A program made the position numbers and the translations under genes. The notes beneath the pieces are model-generated. The model was not told the origin of the DNA, searched no databases, and worked only from the letters and a program-made list of their open reading frames with translations. 64,000 nucleotides of DNA from Paraescarpia echinospica (taxonomy: Eukaryota > Annelida > Polychaeta > Sabellida > Siboglinidae). How positions within the stretch are numbered: position 1 is the stretch's first letter; the number at the start of each line of letters is the position of its first letter. This document shows positions 43,312-56,990 of this stretch, in pieces. The DNA lies in assembly GCA_020002185.1 (NCBI GenBank), contig CM034535.1, positions 63,512,253 through 63,576,252 of the forward strand. The letters run 5' to 3'.

Positions 43312-45726
43312 TGATATTGTTGCTACTCCTGCTGACGGTGATGGTGTGGAAGAATATGTTGATGAAGACTATCGTTAATAGGAGGGTGGAGATGAAGACG
43401 AAGACTACCACGATGATGATGATGATGGTGGTGATGAATATGATGGACATGATGATGAACAAATTGTGATGTAAATGAAGATGATATCGTATTCTGTGTT
43501 TTCAAACACCAGTTCACCATATATGCGTATAATTGGCAACATACTTTACTTGACTTCAAGTAGGGACAATCGGTGCAACGCCTTCGAAACCATCTATTAC
43601 TTTCAACGTATTTTTAACTGCGTAGCATTTGTGCAATTTATCGCCACCGAAAAACAGCAAACTCCGGTATGCCTTTTTGAAGACGCCACACGGAGGGAGG
43701 CAAGACAGAAAATGGCGTCTGCAAAAACACGCCTCTTCGGTTGCGCCCTCCCGGAAATTGCCGAGCTAACCAACCTTAAAACGGATATTAGTTTTCATTT
43801 ATATAGAGCAGACACATATTTCCATCTAGTGTAAACGATGAAATGATGTTCGGTAATTGATTCGTTGATGAGACGATGAGATGTACAGTGCGGAATGTGT
43901 ACCCATTGCCAAATGGCAACTACGCCCACAATCTGGGGAAAATATACCCTTTGCCAAATGATCATGCTAAGACAATGTACAGCTGTCAAATGAGCCAACT
44001 CTTTGTATAAAACATAATGCAAATCAAGACAACATTAGCGAACCATGAAAGCGAAACAAAGAAGAAATGGTTATCTGATCATAAACAGCTGCTTCTTATT
44101 CATCACCTGGATTAATGTTCACCAGAAACATTGAACTTTTAATTCAAGACTTAGTTTTATCATCAGTAAAATATAAGTGAATATATTACACTTTTTAAAT
44201 TCTTCTTAGCTGTACCAATAAATGCGTTAATTCGAATGATATATAAAACGCTATTGTTTGAACATGTTGTATAACAAAGTTTTTTGTAAAATTGTTAATA
44301 ATACATCTTATTCTCTTCAAGGGTGTCCAACACATACTACATGTACTATGAAGGTGACTCCGAAATGTGGACAGAAAGCAAATGTAAAAATGCGCAAAAG
44401 CACAAAATGCATCACAACCAAGATGCCGATCGACTTTGTGTGCGAATGCATTGCATATAATCGGCAGTGCTACTATCTAATGTTTCATCGCATTCACGTT
44501 AGGTGGTTCTAGTGGTCTGATATTGATATGATGTTGTCCATTTTATCCGGGTGTCCGGTTTGCACCGGTTTACGCTACAAATGGAAGATGCTGTAAGGAT
44601 AGGATTTGTATATCATGAGAGCATCCGTCATTGTAAGTGTTACCCGATGGTACGTCGATGGTCAAACTTGAGCTAATTCCCGAATCGGGGCTATTTCTGA
44701 ACTTCATCTCTTCGTGTCCGGCTTGCAGCAGGTACAACGTTGCAGAATTCTTTTTGTGTCTGACATTTGCGATGTTTTCATGTGACGTACAACTGTCTGC
44801 TTTGTGGAGAAGCACAATTCAAAAGTAATAAACTGGACATGACACAAGCACGTCTTCGCACATGTGTATCTGTTGAATAAATGGCAGGTTTTAGTTTGGC
44901 TATGTAAAAGCGAGGAAGAATCCGTACGAATGACGGTAGGTGGATTTGGATGTTATTATCATCAACATCATTGTCATCATCATTAAGATTACTCATTGAT
45001 TTTTGTATGGCCATTTATGTTTTTTTAATATCCTGTATTTTGTATCTTTATATCCCTTAATTTTGTAATAAACATTTTGCTATTGGAGACTTCATTTTGT
45101 CTAATCACGAAAACGGTAAAACCAAATAAAATAATATATTAATCCATTATTTATTTTATATTTTAAAATTGCTGTATATTCGTTCCATGCAGTGGCAGCA
45201 ATACCATTCTGAATCTTACACGTTCTATTACAAACGTTATCGGTTGAGATTATCTTAATGTTTGTTAACTTTTAATAATACCCATAATTGTATAATTTAT
45301 AATTTAAATGATCCCTTTAATGTGACTCCTTAAATTTGCATTTTGAGATGGCCCTAAATCGTTTGCAACAACTCGCTACTTCGTGCACTTAAATGTCCAT
45401 TTATTTTTAACTAACTATTAAGTAGTTTATTGCAAAGACGGCAGTTAACAATCTAACCGTGTTGTTTCTTGCGGACTCCCCAGCGAATTCACAAAGGATA
45501 TGTGGTTATTATTTAGTCGCTTGGTGGCGACACCGCTGTGGTCATTTGTCTAATGTGAATGTGGCGGGGCGATAGTGGCTTGGACTTGGAACAGGCTACA
45601 ACTTGGGAACTGAGCTTGATACCTGGCAGGCCCGTAGGCTGGGGGTGCGTTGTGTACGTAGATAACCCCCTCGATGACAAGAAAGAGTTCCGCACCATGG
45701 AAAATAGTTCCGCTGGAAGTCGTGAT
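43312..45726. other. Unique part of tandem unit, copy 1
   Basis: It contains a GAT/ATG-rich microsatellite (about 43410-43465) read as poly-His on the minus strand, a 119-codon frame at 43475 without known motif, the cysteine-rich exon candidate at 44322, and AT-rich DNA from 45000 to 45480. Equivalent DNA lies at 49598-52012 and 55797-58211. Confidence 0.5.
44322..44502 (+). CDS. Candidate cysteine-rich exon, tandem copy 1
   Basis: Preceded by a good pyrimidine tract and AAG acceptor (ATTCTCTTCAAG, ending 44321). It reads CPTHTTCTMKVTPKCGQ, then STKCITTKMPIDFVCECIAY and NRQCYY: seven cysteines. The frame can end at a donor (TTAG|GTGGTT) or four codons later at a TAG. A fragment of a small secreted protein gene is possible; no family recognised. 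Identical copies lie at 50608 and 56810. Confidence 0.3.
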
Positions 45727-47890
45727 GGAGTGCAGTTGGATGTATCAGTGATGTGTGTGGGGGGATGCAATTGGATGTATCGGTGATGTGTATGGGGTGA
45801 TGCAGTTGGATATATCGGTGATGTGTATGAGGGGATGCAGTTGGATGTATCGGTGATGTGTATGGGGGATGCAGTTGGATATATCGGTGATGTGTATGGG
45901 GGGATGCAGTTGGATGTATCGATGATGTGTGTGGGGAGGTGTAGTTGGATGTATCGGTGATGTGTGTGGGGAGGTGTAGTTGGATGTATCGGTGGTGTGT
46001 GTGGGGAGGTGTAGTTGGATGTATCGGTGATGTGTGTGGGGAGGTGTAGTTGGATGTATCGGTGATGTGTGTGGGGAGGTGTAGTTGGATGTATCGGTGG
46101 TGTGTGTGGGGAGGTGTAGTTGGATGTATCGGTGATGTGTGTGGGGAGGTGTAGTTGGATGTATCGAAGATGTGTGTGGGGGGGGGTGCAGTTGAATATA
46201 TCAGTGATGTGTGTGGGGGGATGCAGTTGGATGTATTGGTGATGTGTATGGGAGGATGCAATTGAATGTATCGATGATGTGTGTGGGGAGGTGCAGTTGG
46301 ATGTATCGGTGATATGTGTGGGGAGGTGTAGTTGGATGTATCGGTGATGTGTGTGGGGGGATGCAGTTGGATGTATCGGTGATGTGTATGGGGGATGCAG
46401 TTGGATGTATCGGTGATGTGTGTGGGGGGATGCAGTTGGATGTATCGAAGATGTGTGTGGGGAGGTGCATTTGGATGTATCGGTGATGTGTGTGGGGGGA
46501 TGTAGTTGGATGTATCGGTGATGTGTGTGGGGAGATGTAGTTGGATGTATCGGTGTTGTGTGTGGGGAGGTGTAGTTGGATGTATCGGTGGTGTGTGTGG
46601 GGAGGTGTAGTTGGATGTATCGGTGATGTGTGTGGGGAGGTGTAGTTGGATGTATCGGTGATGTGTGTGGGGGGATGCAGTTGGATGTATGGGTGATGTG
46701 TGGGGGGATGCAGTTGGATGTATCGGTGATGTGTGTGGGGGGATGTAGTTGGATGTATCGGTGTTGTGTGTGGGGAGGTGTAGTTGGATGTATCGGTGAT
46801 GTGTGTGGGGGGATGTAGTTGGATGTATCGGTGGTGTGTGTGGGGAGGTGTAGTTGGAAGTATCGGTGGTGTGTGTGGGGAGGTGTAGTTGGATGTATCG
46901 GTGATGTGTGTGGGGGGATGTAGTTGGATGTATCGGTGATGTGTGTGGGGAGGTGTAGTTGGATGTATCAGTGATGTGTGTGGGGGGATGCAGTTAGATG
47001 TATGGGTGATGTGTATGGGGGATGCAGTTGGTTGTATCGGTGATGTGTGTGGGGGGATGCAGTTGGATGTATCGAAGTTGTGTGTGGGAAGGTGTAGTTG
47101 GATGTATCGGTGATGTGTGTGGGGGGATGCAGTTAGATGTATCGGTGATGTGTGGGAAGGTTCAGTTGGATGTATCGGTGATGTGTGGGGGATGCAGTTG
47201 GATGTGTGTGCTGATATGTGTGGGAAGGTGCAGTAGGATGTATCGGTGATGTCTGTGGTGGGATGCAGTTGGGTGTAGCTCTGATGTGTGTGGGGGATGC
47301 AGTTGGACGTATCAGTGATGTATGTGGAGGATGCAGTTGGACGTATCAGTGATGTATGTGGAGGATGCAGTTGGACGTATCAGTGATGTATGTGGAGGTT
47401 GCTGTTGGACGTATCAGTGATGTATGTGGGGGATGCAGTTGGACGTATCAGTGATGTATGTGGAGGATGCTGTTGGACGTATCAGTGATGTATGTGGAGG
47501 ATGCAGTTGGACGTATCAGTGATGTATGTGGGGGATGCAGTTGGACGTATCAGTGATGTATGTGGAGGATGCTGTTGGACGTATCAGTGATGTATGTGGA
47601 GGATGCTGTTGGACGTGTCGGTGATGTGTGTTGGAGATGCAGTTAGATGTATCAGTGATGTGTGGGGGGATGCTGTTGGGCGTATCAGTGATGTATGTGG
47701 AGGATGCTGTTGGACGTGTCGGTGATGTGTGTTGGAGATGCAGTTGGACGTATCAGTGATGTATGTGGAGGATGCTGTTGGACGTATCAGTGATGTGTGT
47801 GGAGGATGCTATTGGACGTGTCGGTGATGTGTGTTGGAGATGCAGTTAGATGTATCAGTGATGTGTGGGGGGATGCAGTTGAACAAAGCG
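45727..47890. repeat. 35-bp minisatellite in tandem copy 1, about 62 units
   Basis: Units of 34-36 bp such as TTGGATGTATCGGTGATGTG followed by TGTGGGGGGATGCAG. The right-hand third (from about 47300) switches to a variant with GGACGTATCAGTGATGTATG and TGGAGGATGC(A/T)G. It produces long spurious frames on both strands (HHRYIQLHLPTHITDTSNYT type). Confidence 0.9.
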
Positions 47891-48439
47891 CTAGGCTAAC
47901 AGTTTATCGAAATGATGCAGCTAAGACGAGCATTGCCTCAATGACGAATCCATCAACGACTGGCATTTCCTATTTCGATAACGTTTAGTTTTATGATACT
48001 GGTATTAGTACGCCAACTGTGGAGTACTGTACGTTCATCCCCTCCGAGGCGCCTTGGACCATTGGCCTCTGGTCTACCAATTGGCTTTCAGAAATCACAA
48101 CGATAGGAATTTATAGTTATTCACGTGTTTTATATGGGTGGTTTATCTAGGGGGCCCTTTGTCCAACCAACGTCCCATACACCCAGAACTATTTCATAAA
48201 CGCCTCGGCGGCATCAAACAGTATATCACTTGCCTATATCAAATATACTCGAGACGAGTAATTCACGCCAAATGTCGCGTAAATTTGAAATGCTCTGTGA
48301 TATTATAAGACCCGATGTTTTGGGTATATGCAACATTTTGTATAAACTATTAATTATATTAATCGTCTCGCATGATTCTCCGAGGTACGGGCAAAAGGAA
48401 CAATTCAGTGAAATTCGGAGACACTCTGTCTGGCGAATC

Positions 48440-48508
48440 TTGGCGACCCACTCAAAATGGCTTGACGACCCACAGTTGGGTTGCGATCCAAGGGTTAAGA
48501 ACCGCTGG
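48440..48508 (-). mobile_element. hAT-type transposon end remnant
   Basis: The minus strand reads CAGCGGTTCTTAACCCTTGG followed by ATCGCAACCCA and a GGGTCGCCAAG further in, the typical tip of hAT-superfamily elements (CAGNGGTTCTTAACC...GGTCGCGACCC). The other end was not found. Repeated at about 54639-54707 and 60470-60548 in copies 2 and 3. Confidence 0.45.
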
Positions 48509-48710
48509 TCTAAACCGTGTATGCATACTTATTGCACAACCGCCGTAGAATTGTGTACGACTTCGCCGGCCATGAGTCGTGCAGTGTCTTGTAATCTATA
48601 TTCCGCGGGCGTTGTTTGCTGTAACGGGTGTCGACAAAGCCGACGTTGCAGCTTAAAATATACGAATACTAAACGATTCTACTCAGTTGAATGGCAGGTC
48701 AAACACAAAG

Positions 48711-49597
48711 TGTTTAGAAGGATTAAAAGTGATGGAGATAGACAGTATTTGCAAGATGATCTTGACAGGTTGATCAAATGGTCTGAAAAGTGGCAAATGT
48801 TCAATTTTGGAAAATGTAAATGCCTTCACACATGACATGGGAACGAATATGTAGAATATACAATGGGGGAACTGTACTAAGTACTACTGTAAAAAAAAAG
48901 ACTTATGGCTGGCAATTAGTGCTGACATGAAGGTTTCAAAGCAGTGTGGAATTGCAGCTTCAAAAGGATATCAAATCCTTGGATTGATTAGGCGAAATAT
49001 AGCATATAAAGAAAAAGAACTAATAATACCGCTGTACAAAACAATAGTTAGGCCTCATTTAGAATATTGTATACAAGCGTGGAGGCCATACCGCAAGAAG
49101 GACATAGATATGCTAGAAAGAGTACAGAGGAGAGCGACTAAAATGATACCAAAACTGAGGGATCTTAGTTATGAAAAACGCCTAAAAGAATGTGGTTTAA
49201 TAACACTAGAGACCAGGAGATTGAGAGGAGATCAGATATAAATGTTTAAAATATTGAATGGTTATTAAAATATTGATAGATATATGTTTTTTTTTCAGTT
49301 AAGAAAGATAGAAAGACTAGAGGACATGAAGTTACATTAGTAAAGGAGCAGTGTAGATTAGACGTAAGAAAGTTCTCATTTTCACAAAGGACTGAATGAA
49401 TGGAACAGATTATCTGATGATTGTGTGAGTGCTAGTAGTGTGAATATGTTTAAAAATAAAATCGACACATACATCAGAAGGGCTGGATATATGTAACTAA
49501 AAGGGTTGGTCTGTCGATAAGCCAAAGGGCTTCCTTGTCTTCCTGCCATCTAGAGTTAATTCTCTGGATGGCAATCTTGTTAAATCTTGTTAAATTA
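48711..49597 (+). pseudogene. RT 3' fragment and CR1 tail, tandem copy 2
   Basis: It starts abruptly at FRRIKSDGDRQYLQDDLDRL, without the catalytic RT core, and continues through VRPHLEYCIQAWRPYRKKD to the CR1 3' hairpin and tail. It is fused to unit-end sequence upstream, which gives a spurious 201-codon chimeric frame (48230-48835). Confidence 0.85.
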
Positions 49598-50607
49598 TGA
49601 TATTGTTGCTACTCCTGCTGACGGTGATGGTGTGGAAGAATATGTTGATGAAGACTATCGTTAATAGGAGGGTGGAGATGAAGACGAAGACTACCACGAT
49701 GATGATGATGATGGTGGTGATGAATATGATGGACATGATGATGAACAAATTGTGATGTAAATGAAGATGATATCGTATTCTGTGTTTTCAAACACCAGTT
49801 CACCATATATGCGTATAATTGGCAACATACTTTACTTGACTTCAAGTAGGGACAATCGGTGCAACGCCTTCGAAACCATCTATTACTTTCAACGTATTTT
49901 TAACTGCGTAGCATTTGTGCAATTTATCGCCACCGAAAAACAGCAAACTCCGGTATGCCTTTTTGAAGACGCCACACGGAGGGAGGCAAGACAGAAAATG
50001 GCGTCTGCAAAAACACGCCTCTTCGGTTGCGCCCTCCCGGAAATTGCCGAGCTAACCAACCTTAAAACGGATATTAGTTTTCATTTATATAGAGCAGACA
50101 CATATTTCCATCTAGTGTAAACGATGAAATGATGTTCGGTAATTGATTCGTTGATGAGACGATGAGATGTACAGTGCGGAATGTGTACCCATTGCCAAAT
50201 GGCAACTACGCCCACAATCTGGGGAAAATATACCCTTTGCCAAATGATCATGCTAAGACAATGTACAGCTGTCAAATGAGCCAACTCTTTGTATAAAACA
50301 TAATGCAAATCAAGACAACATTAGCGAACCATGAAAGCGAAACAAAGAAGAAATGGTTATCTGATCATAAACAGCTGCTTCTTATTCATCACCTGGATTA
50401 ATGTTCACCAGAAACATTGAACTTTTAATTCAAGACTTAGTTTTATCATCAGTAAAATATAAGTGAATATATTACACTTTTTAAATTCTTCTTAGCTGTA
50501 CCAATAAATGCGTTAATTCGAATGATATATAAAACGCTATTGTTTGAACATGTTGTATAACAAAGTTTTTTGTAAAATTGTTAATAATACATCTTATTCT
50601 CTTCAAG

Positions 50608-50788
50608 GGTGTCCAACACATACTACATGTACTATGAAGGTGACTCCGAAATGTGGACAGAAAGCAAATGTAAAAATGCGCAAAAGCACAAAATGCATCA
50701 CAACCAAGATGCCGATCGACTTTGTGTGCGAATGCATTGCATATAATCGGCAGTGCTACTATCTAATGTTTCATCGCATTCACGTTAG
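50608..50788 (+). CDS. Candidate cysteine-rich exon, tandem copy 2
   Basis: Identical frame to the 44322 candidate, including the acceptor and the optional donor. Confidence 0.3.
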
Positions 50789-52012
50789 GTGGTTCTAGTG
50801 GTCTGATATTGATATGATGTTGTCCATTTTATCCGGGTGTCCGGTTTGCACCGGTCTACGCTACAAATGGAAGATGCTGTAAGGATAGGATTTGTATATC
50901 ATGAGAGCATCCGTCATTGTAAGTGTTACCCGATGGTACGTCGATGGTCAAACTTGAGCTAATTCCCGAATCGGGGCTATTTCTGAACTTCATCTCTTCG
51001 TGTCCGGCTTGCAGCAGGTACAACGTTGCAGAATTCTTTTTGTGTCTGACATTTGCGATGTTTTCATGTGACGTACAACTGTCTGCTTTGTGGAGAAGCA
51101 CAATTCAAAAGTAATAAACTGGACATGACACAAGCACGTCTTCGCACATGTGTATCTGTTGAATAAATGGCAGGTTTTAGTTTGGCTATGTAAAAGCGAG
51201 GAAGAATCCGTACGAATGACGGTAGGTGGATTTGGATGTTATTATCATCAACATCATTGTCATCATCATTAAGATTACTCATTGATTTTTGTATGGCCAT
51301 TTATGTTTTTTTAATATCCTGTATTTTGTATCTTTATATCCCTTAATTTTGTAATAAACATTTTGCTATTGGAGACTTCATTTTGTCTAATCACGAAAAC
51401 GGTAAAACCAAATAAAATAATATATTAATCCATTATTTATTTTATATTTTAAAATTGCTGTATATTCGTTCCATGCAGTGGCAGCAATACCATTCTGAAT
51501 CTTACACGTTCTATTACAAACGTTATCGGTTGAGATTATCTTAATGTTTGTTAACTTTTAATAATACCCATAATTGTATAATTTATAATTTAAATGATCC
51601 CTTTAATGTGACTCCTTAAATTTGCATTTTGAGATGGCCCTAAATCGTTTGCAACAACTCGCTACTTCGTGCACTTAAATGTCCATTTATTTTTAACTAA
51701 CTATTAAGTAGTTTATTGCAAAGACGGCAGTTAACAATCTAACCGTGTTGTTTCTTGCGGACTCCCCAGCGAATTCACAAAGGATATGTGGTTATTATTT
51801 AGTCGCTTGGTGGCGACACCGCTGTGGTCATTTGTCTAATGTGAATGTGGCGGGGCGATAGTGGCTTGGACTTGGAACAGGCTACAACTTGGGAACTGAG
51901 CTTGATACCTGGCAGGCCCGTAGGCTGGGGGTGCGTTGTGTACGTAGATAACCCCCTCGATGACAAGAAAGAGTTCCGCACCATGGAAAATAGTTCCGCT
52001 GGAAGTCGTGAT

Positions 52013-54089
52013 GGAGTGCAGTTGGATGTATCAGTGATGTGTGTGGGGGGATGCAATTGGATGTATCGGTGATGTGTATGGGGTGATGCAGTTGGATATA
52101 TCGGTGATGTGTATGAGGGGATGCAGTTGGATGTATCGGTGATGTGTATGGGGGATGCAGTTGGATATATCGGTGATGTGTATGGGGGGATGCAGTTGGA
52201 TGTATCGATGATGTGTGTGGGGAGGTGTAGTTGGATGTATCGGTGATGTGTGTGGGGAGGTGTAGTTGGATGTATCGGTGGTGTGTGTGGGGAGGTGTAG
52301 TTGGATGTATCGGTGATGTGTGTGGGGAGGTGTAGTTGGATGTATCGGTGATGTGTGGAGGTGAAGGATGTAATCAAGATGGGGGTGCAGTTGAATATAT
52401 CAGTGATGTGTGTGGGGGGATGCAGTTGGATGTATTGGTGATGTGTATGGGAGGATGCAATTGAATGTATCGATGATGTGTGTGGGGAGGTGCAGTTGGA
52501 TGTATCGGTGATATGTGTGGGGAGGTGTAGTTGGATGTATCGGTGATGTGTGTGGGGGGATGCAGTTGGATGTATCGGTGATGTGTATGGGGGATGCAGT
52601 TGGATGTATCGGTGATGTGTGTGGGGGGATGCAGTTGGATGTATCGAAGATGTGTGTGGGGAGGTGCATTTGGATGTATCGGTGATTTGTGTGGGGGGAT
52701 GTAGTTGGATGTATCGGTGATGTGTGTGGGGAGATGTAGTTGGATGTATCGGTGTTGTGTGTGGGGAGGTGTAGTTGGATGTATCGGTGGTGTGTGTGGG
52801 GAGGTGTAGTTGGATGTATCGGTGATGTGTGTGGGGAGGTGTAGTTGGATGTATCGGTGATGTGTGTGGGGGGATGCAGTTGGATGTATGGGTGATGTGT
52901 GGGGGGATGCAGTTGGATGTATCGGTGATGTGTGTGGGGGGATGTAGTTGGATGTATCGGTGTTGTGTGTGGGGAGGTGTAGTTGGATGTATCGGTGATG
53001 TGTGTGGGGGGATGTAGTTGGATGTATCGGTGGTGTGTGTGGGGAGGTGTAGTTGGAAGTATCGGTGGTGTGTGTGGGGAGGTGTAGTTGGATGTATCGG
53101 TGATGTGTGTGGGGGGATGTAGTTGGATGTATCGGTGATGTGTGTGGGGAGGTGTAGTTGGATGTATCAGTGATGTGTGTGGGGGGATGCAGTTAGATGT
53201 ATGGGTGATGTGTATGGGGGATGCAGTTGGTTGTATCGGTGATGTGTGTGGGGGGATGCAGTTGGATGTATCGAAGTTGTGTGTGGGAAGGTGTAGTTGG
53301 ATGTATCGGTGATGTGTGTGGGGGGATGCAGTTAGATGTATCGGTGATGTGTGGGAAGGTTCAGTTGGATGTATCGGTGATGTGTGGGGGATGCAGTTGG
53401 ATGTGTGTGCTGATATGTGTGGGAAGGTGCAGTAGGATGTATCGGTGATGTCTGTGGTGGGATGCAGTTGGGTGTAGCTCTGATGTGTGTGGGGGATGCA
53501 GTTGGACGTATCAGTGATGTATGTGGAGGATGCAGTTGGACGTATCAGTGATGTATGTGGAGGATGCAGTTGGACGTATCAGTGATGTATGTGGAGGTTG
53601 CTGTTGGACGTATCAGTGATGTATGTGGGGGATGCAGTTGGACGTATCAGTGATGTATGTGGAGGATGCTGTTGGACGTATCAGTGATGTATGTGGAGGA
53701 TGCAGTTGGACGTATCAGTGATGTATGTGGGGGATGCAGTTGGACGTATCAGTGATGTATGTGGAGGATGCTGTTGGACGTATCAGTGATGTATGTGGAG
53801 GATGCTGTTGGACGTGTCGGTGATGTGTGTTGGAGATGCAGTTAGATGTATCAGTGATGTGTGGGGGGATGCTGTTGGGCGTATCAGTGATGTATGTGGA
53901 GGATGCTGTTGGACGTGTCGGTGATGTGTGTTGGAGATGCAGTTGGACGTATCAGTGATGTATGTGGAGGATGCTGTTGGACGTATCAGTGATGTGTGTG
54001 GAGGATGCTATTGGACGTGTCGGTGATGTGTGTTGGAGATGCAGTTAGATGTATCAGTGATGTGTGGGGGGATGCAGTTGAACAAAGCG
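52013..54089. repeat. 35-bp minisatellite in tandem copy 2, about 59 units
   Basis: Same architecture as copy 1, with a small deletion/replacement near 52350-52385 (a GGAGGTGAAGGATGTAATCA interruption) that removes several units. Confidence 0.9.
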
Positions 54090-54909
54090 CTAGGCTAACA
54101 GTTTATCGAAATGATGCAGCTAAGACGAGCATTGCCTCAATGACGAATCCATCAACGACTGGCATTTCCTATTTCGATAACGTTTAGTTTTATGATACTG
54201 GTATTAGTACGCCAACTGTGGAGTACTGTACGTTCATCCCCTCCGAGGCGCCTTGGACCATTGGCCTCTGGTCTACCAATTGGCTTTCAGAAATCACAAC
54301 GATAGGAATTTATAGTTATTCACGTGTTTTATATGGGTGGTTTATCTAGGGGGCCCTTTGTCCAACCAACGTCCCATACACCCAGAACTATTTCATAAAC
54401 GCCTCGGCGGCATCAAACAGTATATCACTTGCCTATATCAAATATACTCGAGACGAGTAATTCACGCCAAATGTCGCGTAAATTTGAAATGCTCTGTGAT
54501 ATTATAAGACCCGATGTTTTGGGTATATGCAACATTTTGTATAAACTATTAATTATATTAATCGTCTCGCATGATTCTCCGAGGTACGGGCAAAAGGAAC
54601 AATTCAGTGAAATTCGGAGACACTCTGTCTGGCGAATCTTGGCGACCCACTCAAAATGGCTTGACGACCCACAGTTGGGTTGCGATCCAAGGGTTAAGAA
54701 CCGCTGGTCTAAACCGTGTATGCATACTTATTGCACAACCGCCGTAGAATTGTGTACGACTTCGCCGGCCATGAGTCGTGCAGTGTCTTGTAATCTATAT
54801 TCCGCGGGCGTTGTTTGCTGTAACGGGTGTCGACAAAGCCGACGTTGCAGCTTAAAATATACGAATACTAAACGATTCTACTCAGTTGAATGGCAGGTCA
54901 AACACAAAG

Positions 54910-55796
54910 TGTTTAGAAGGATTAAAAGTGATGGAGATAGACAGTATTTGCAAGATGATCTTGACAGGTTGATCAAATGGTCTGAAAAGTGGCAAATGTT
55001 CAATTTTGGAAAATGTAAATGCCTTCACACATGACATGGGAACGAATATGTAGAATATACAATGGGGGAACTGTACTAAGTACTACTGTAAAAAAAAAGA
55101 CTTATGGCTGGCAATTAGTGCTGACATGAAGGTTTCAAAGCAGTGTGGAATTGCAGCTTCAAAAGGATATCAAATCCTTGGATTGATTAGGCGAAATATA
55201 GCATATAAAGAAAAAGAACTAATAATACCGCTGTACAAAACAATAGTTAGGCCTCATTTAGAATATTGTATACAAGCGTGGTGGCCATACCGCAAGAAGG
55301 ACATAGATATGCTAGAAAGAGTACAGAGGAGAGCGACTAAAATGATACTAAAACTGAGGGATCTTAGTTATGAAAAACGCCTAAAAGAATGTGGTTTAAT
55401 AACACTAGAGACCAGGAGATTGAGAGGAGATCAGATATAAATGTTTAAAATATTGAATGGTTATTAAAATATTGATAGATATATGTTTTTTTTTCAGTTA
55501 AGAAAGATAGAAAGACTAGAGGACATGAAGTTACATTAGTAAAGGAGCAGTGTAGATTAGACGTAAGAAAGTTCTCATTTTCACAAAGGACTGAATGAAT
55601 GGAACAGATTATCTGATGATTGTGTGAGTGCTAGTAGTGTGACTATGTTTAAAAATAAAATCGACACATACATCAGAAGGGCTGGATATATGTATATAAA
55701 AGGGTTGGTCTGTCGATAAGCCAAAGGGCTTCCTTGTCTACCTGCCATCTAGAGTTAATTCTCTGGATGGCAATCTTGTTAAATCTGGTTAAATTA
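54910..55796 (+). pseudogene. RT 3' fragment and CR1 tail, tandem copy 3
   Basis: Same truncated RT and 3' end as copy 2, with a variant tail (AAATCTGGTTAAAT at about 55782) and AWWPYRKKD as in copy 1. Confidence 0.85.
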
Positions 55797-56809
55797 TGAT
55801 ATTGTTGCTACTCCTGCTGACGGTGATGGTGTGGAAGAATATGTTGATGAAGACTATCGTTAATAGGAGGGTGGAGATGAAGACGAAGACTACCACGATG
55901 ATGATGATGATGATGGTGGTGATGAATATGATGGACATGATGATGAACAAATTGTGATGTAAATGAAGATGATATCGTATTCTGTGTTTTCAAACACCAG
56001 TTCACCATATATGCGTATAATTGGCAACATACTTTACTTGACTTCAAGTAGGGACAATCGGTGCAATGCCTTCGAAACCATCTATTACTTTCAACGTATT
56101 TTTAACTGCGTAGCATTTGTGCAATTTATCGCCACCGAAAAACAGCAAACTCCGGTATGCCTTTTTGAAGACGCCACACGGAGGGAGGCAAGACAGAAAA
56201 TGGCGTCTGCAAAAACACGCCTCTTCGGTTGCGCCCTCCCGGAAATTGCCGAGCTAACCAACCTTAAAACGGATATTAGTTTTCATTTACATAGAGCAGA
56301 CACATATTTCCATCTAGTGTAAACGATGAAATGATGTTCGGTAATTGATTCGTTGATGAGACGATGAGATGTACAGTGCGGAATGTGTACCCATTGCCAA
56401 ATGGCAACTACGCCCACAATCTGGGGAAAATATACCCTTTGCCAAATGATCATGCTAAGACAATGTACAGCTGTCAAATGAGCCAACTCTTTGTATAAAA
56501 CATAAAGCAAATCAAGACAACATTAGCGAACCATGAAAGCGAAACAAAGAAGAAATGGTTATCTGATCATAAACAGCTGCTTCTTATTCATCACCTGGAT
56601 TAATGTTCACCAGAAACATTGAACTTTTAATTCAAGACTTAGTTTTATCATCAGTAAAATATAAGTGAATATATTACACTTTTTAAATTCTTCTTAGCTG
56701 TACCAATAAATGCGTTAATTCGAATGATATATAAAACGCTATTGTTTGAACATGTTGTATAACAAAGTTTTTTGTAAAATTGTTAATAATACATCTTATT
56801 CTCTTCAAG

Positions 56810-56990
56810 GGTGTCCAACACATACTACATGTACTATGAAGGTGACTCCGAAATGTGGACAGAAAGCAAATGTAAAAATGCGCAAAAGCACAAAATGCAT
56901 CACAACCAAGATGCCGATCGACTTTGTGTGCGAATGCATTGCATATAATCGGCAGTGCTACTATCTAATGTTTCATCGCATTCACGTTAG
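56810..56990 (+). CDS. Candidate cysteine-rich exon, tandem copy 3
   Basis: Identical translation to the 44322 and 50608 candidates, although surrounding DNA of copy 3 has more changes; still weak evidence for a gene. Confidence 0.3.

Larger units (their letters stand above)
42425..48710 (+). repeat. 6.2-kb tandem unit, copy 1 (6286 bp)
   Basis: It starts inside the RT gene at TGTTTATAAGGATTAAAAGT and runs to GGTCAAACACAAAG. It contains the RT 3' part, the retrotransposon 3' end, unknown unique DNA, the 35-bp minisatellite, and a hAT-end remnant. It differs from copies 2 and 3 at diagnostic bases in the RT part (TTTATAAGG versus TTTAGAAGG; CTTAGGGCT versus CTTATGGCT). Confidence 0.9.
48711..54909 (+). 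repeat. 6.2-kb tandem unit, copy 2 (6199 bp)
   Basis: Nearly identical to copy 1 throughout; the length difference is mostly in the minisatellite. It carries one private RT substitution (AWRPYRKKD versus AWWPYRKKD). Confidence 0.9.

Noticed and set aside
43323..43559. Poly-histidine protein on the minus strand
   Set aside because: Product of an ATG/GAT microsatellite in the tandem unit.
45596..47249. Long HTHHRYIQL / MYRSCVWGG frames
   Set aside because: Translation of the 35-bp minisatellite on either strand; no gene signal.
48230..48835. 201-codon frame MPISNILE... (also at 54429)
   Set aside because: A chimera across the tandem junction: unit-end DNA including a hAT tip fused to truncated RT.
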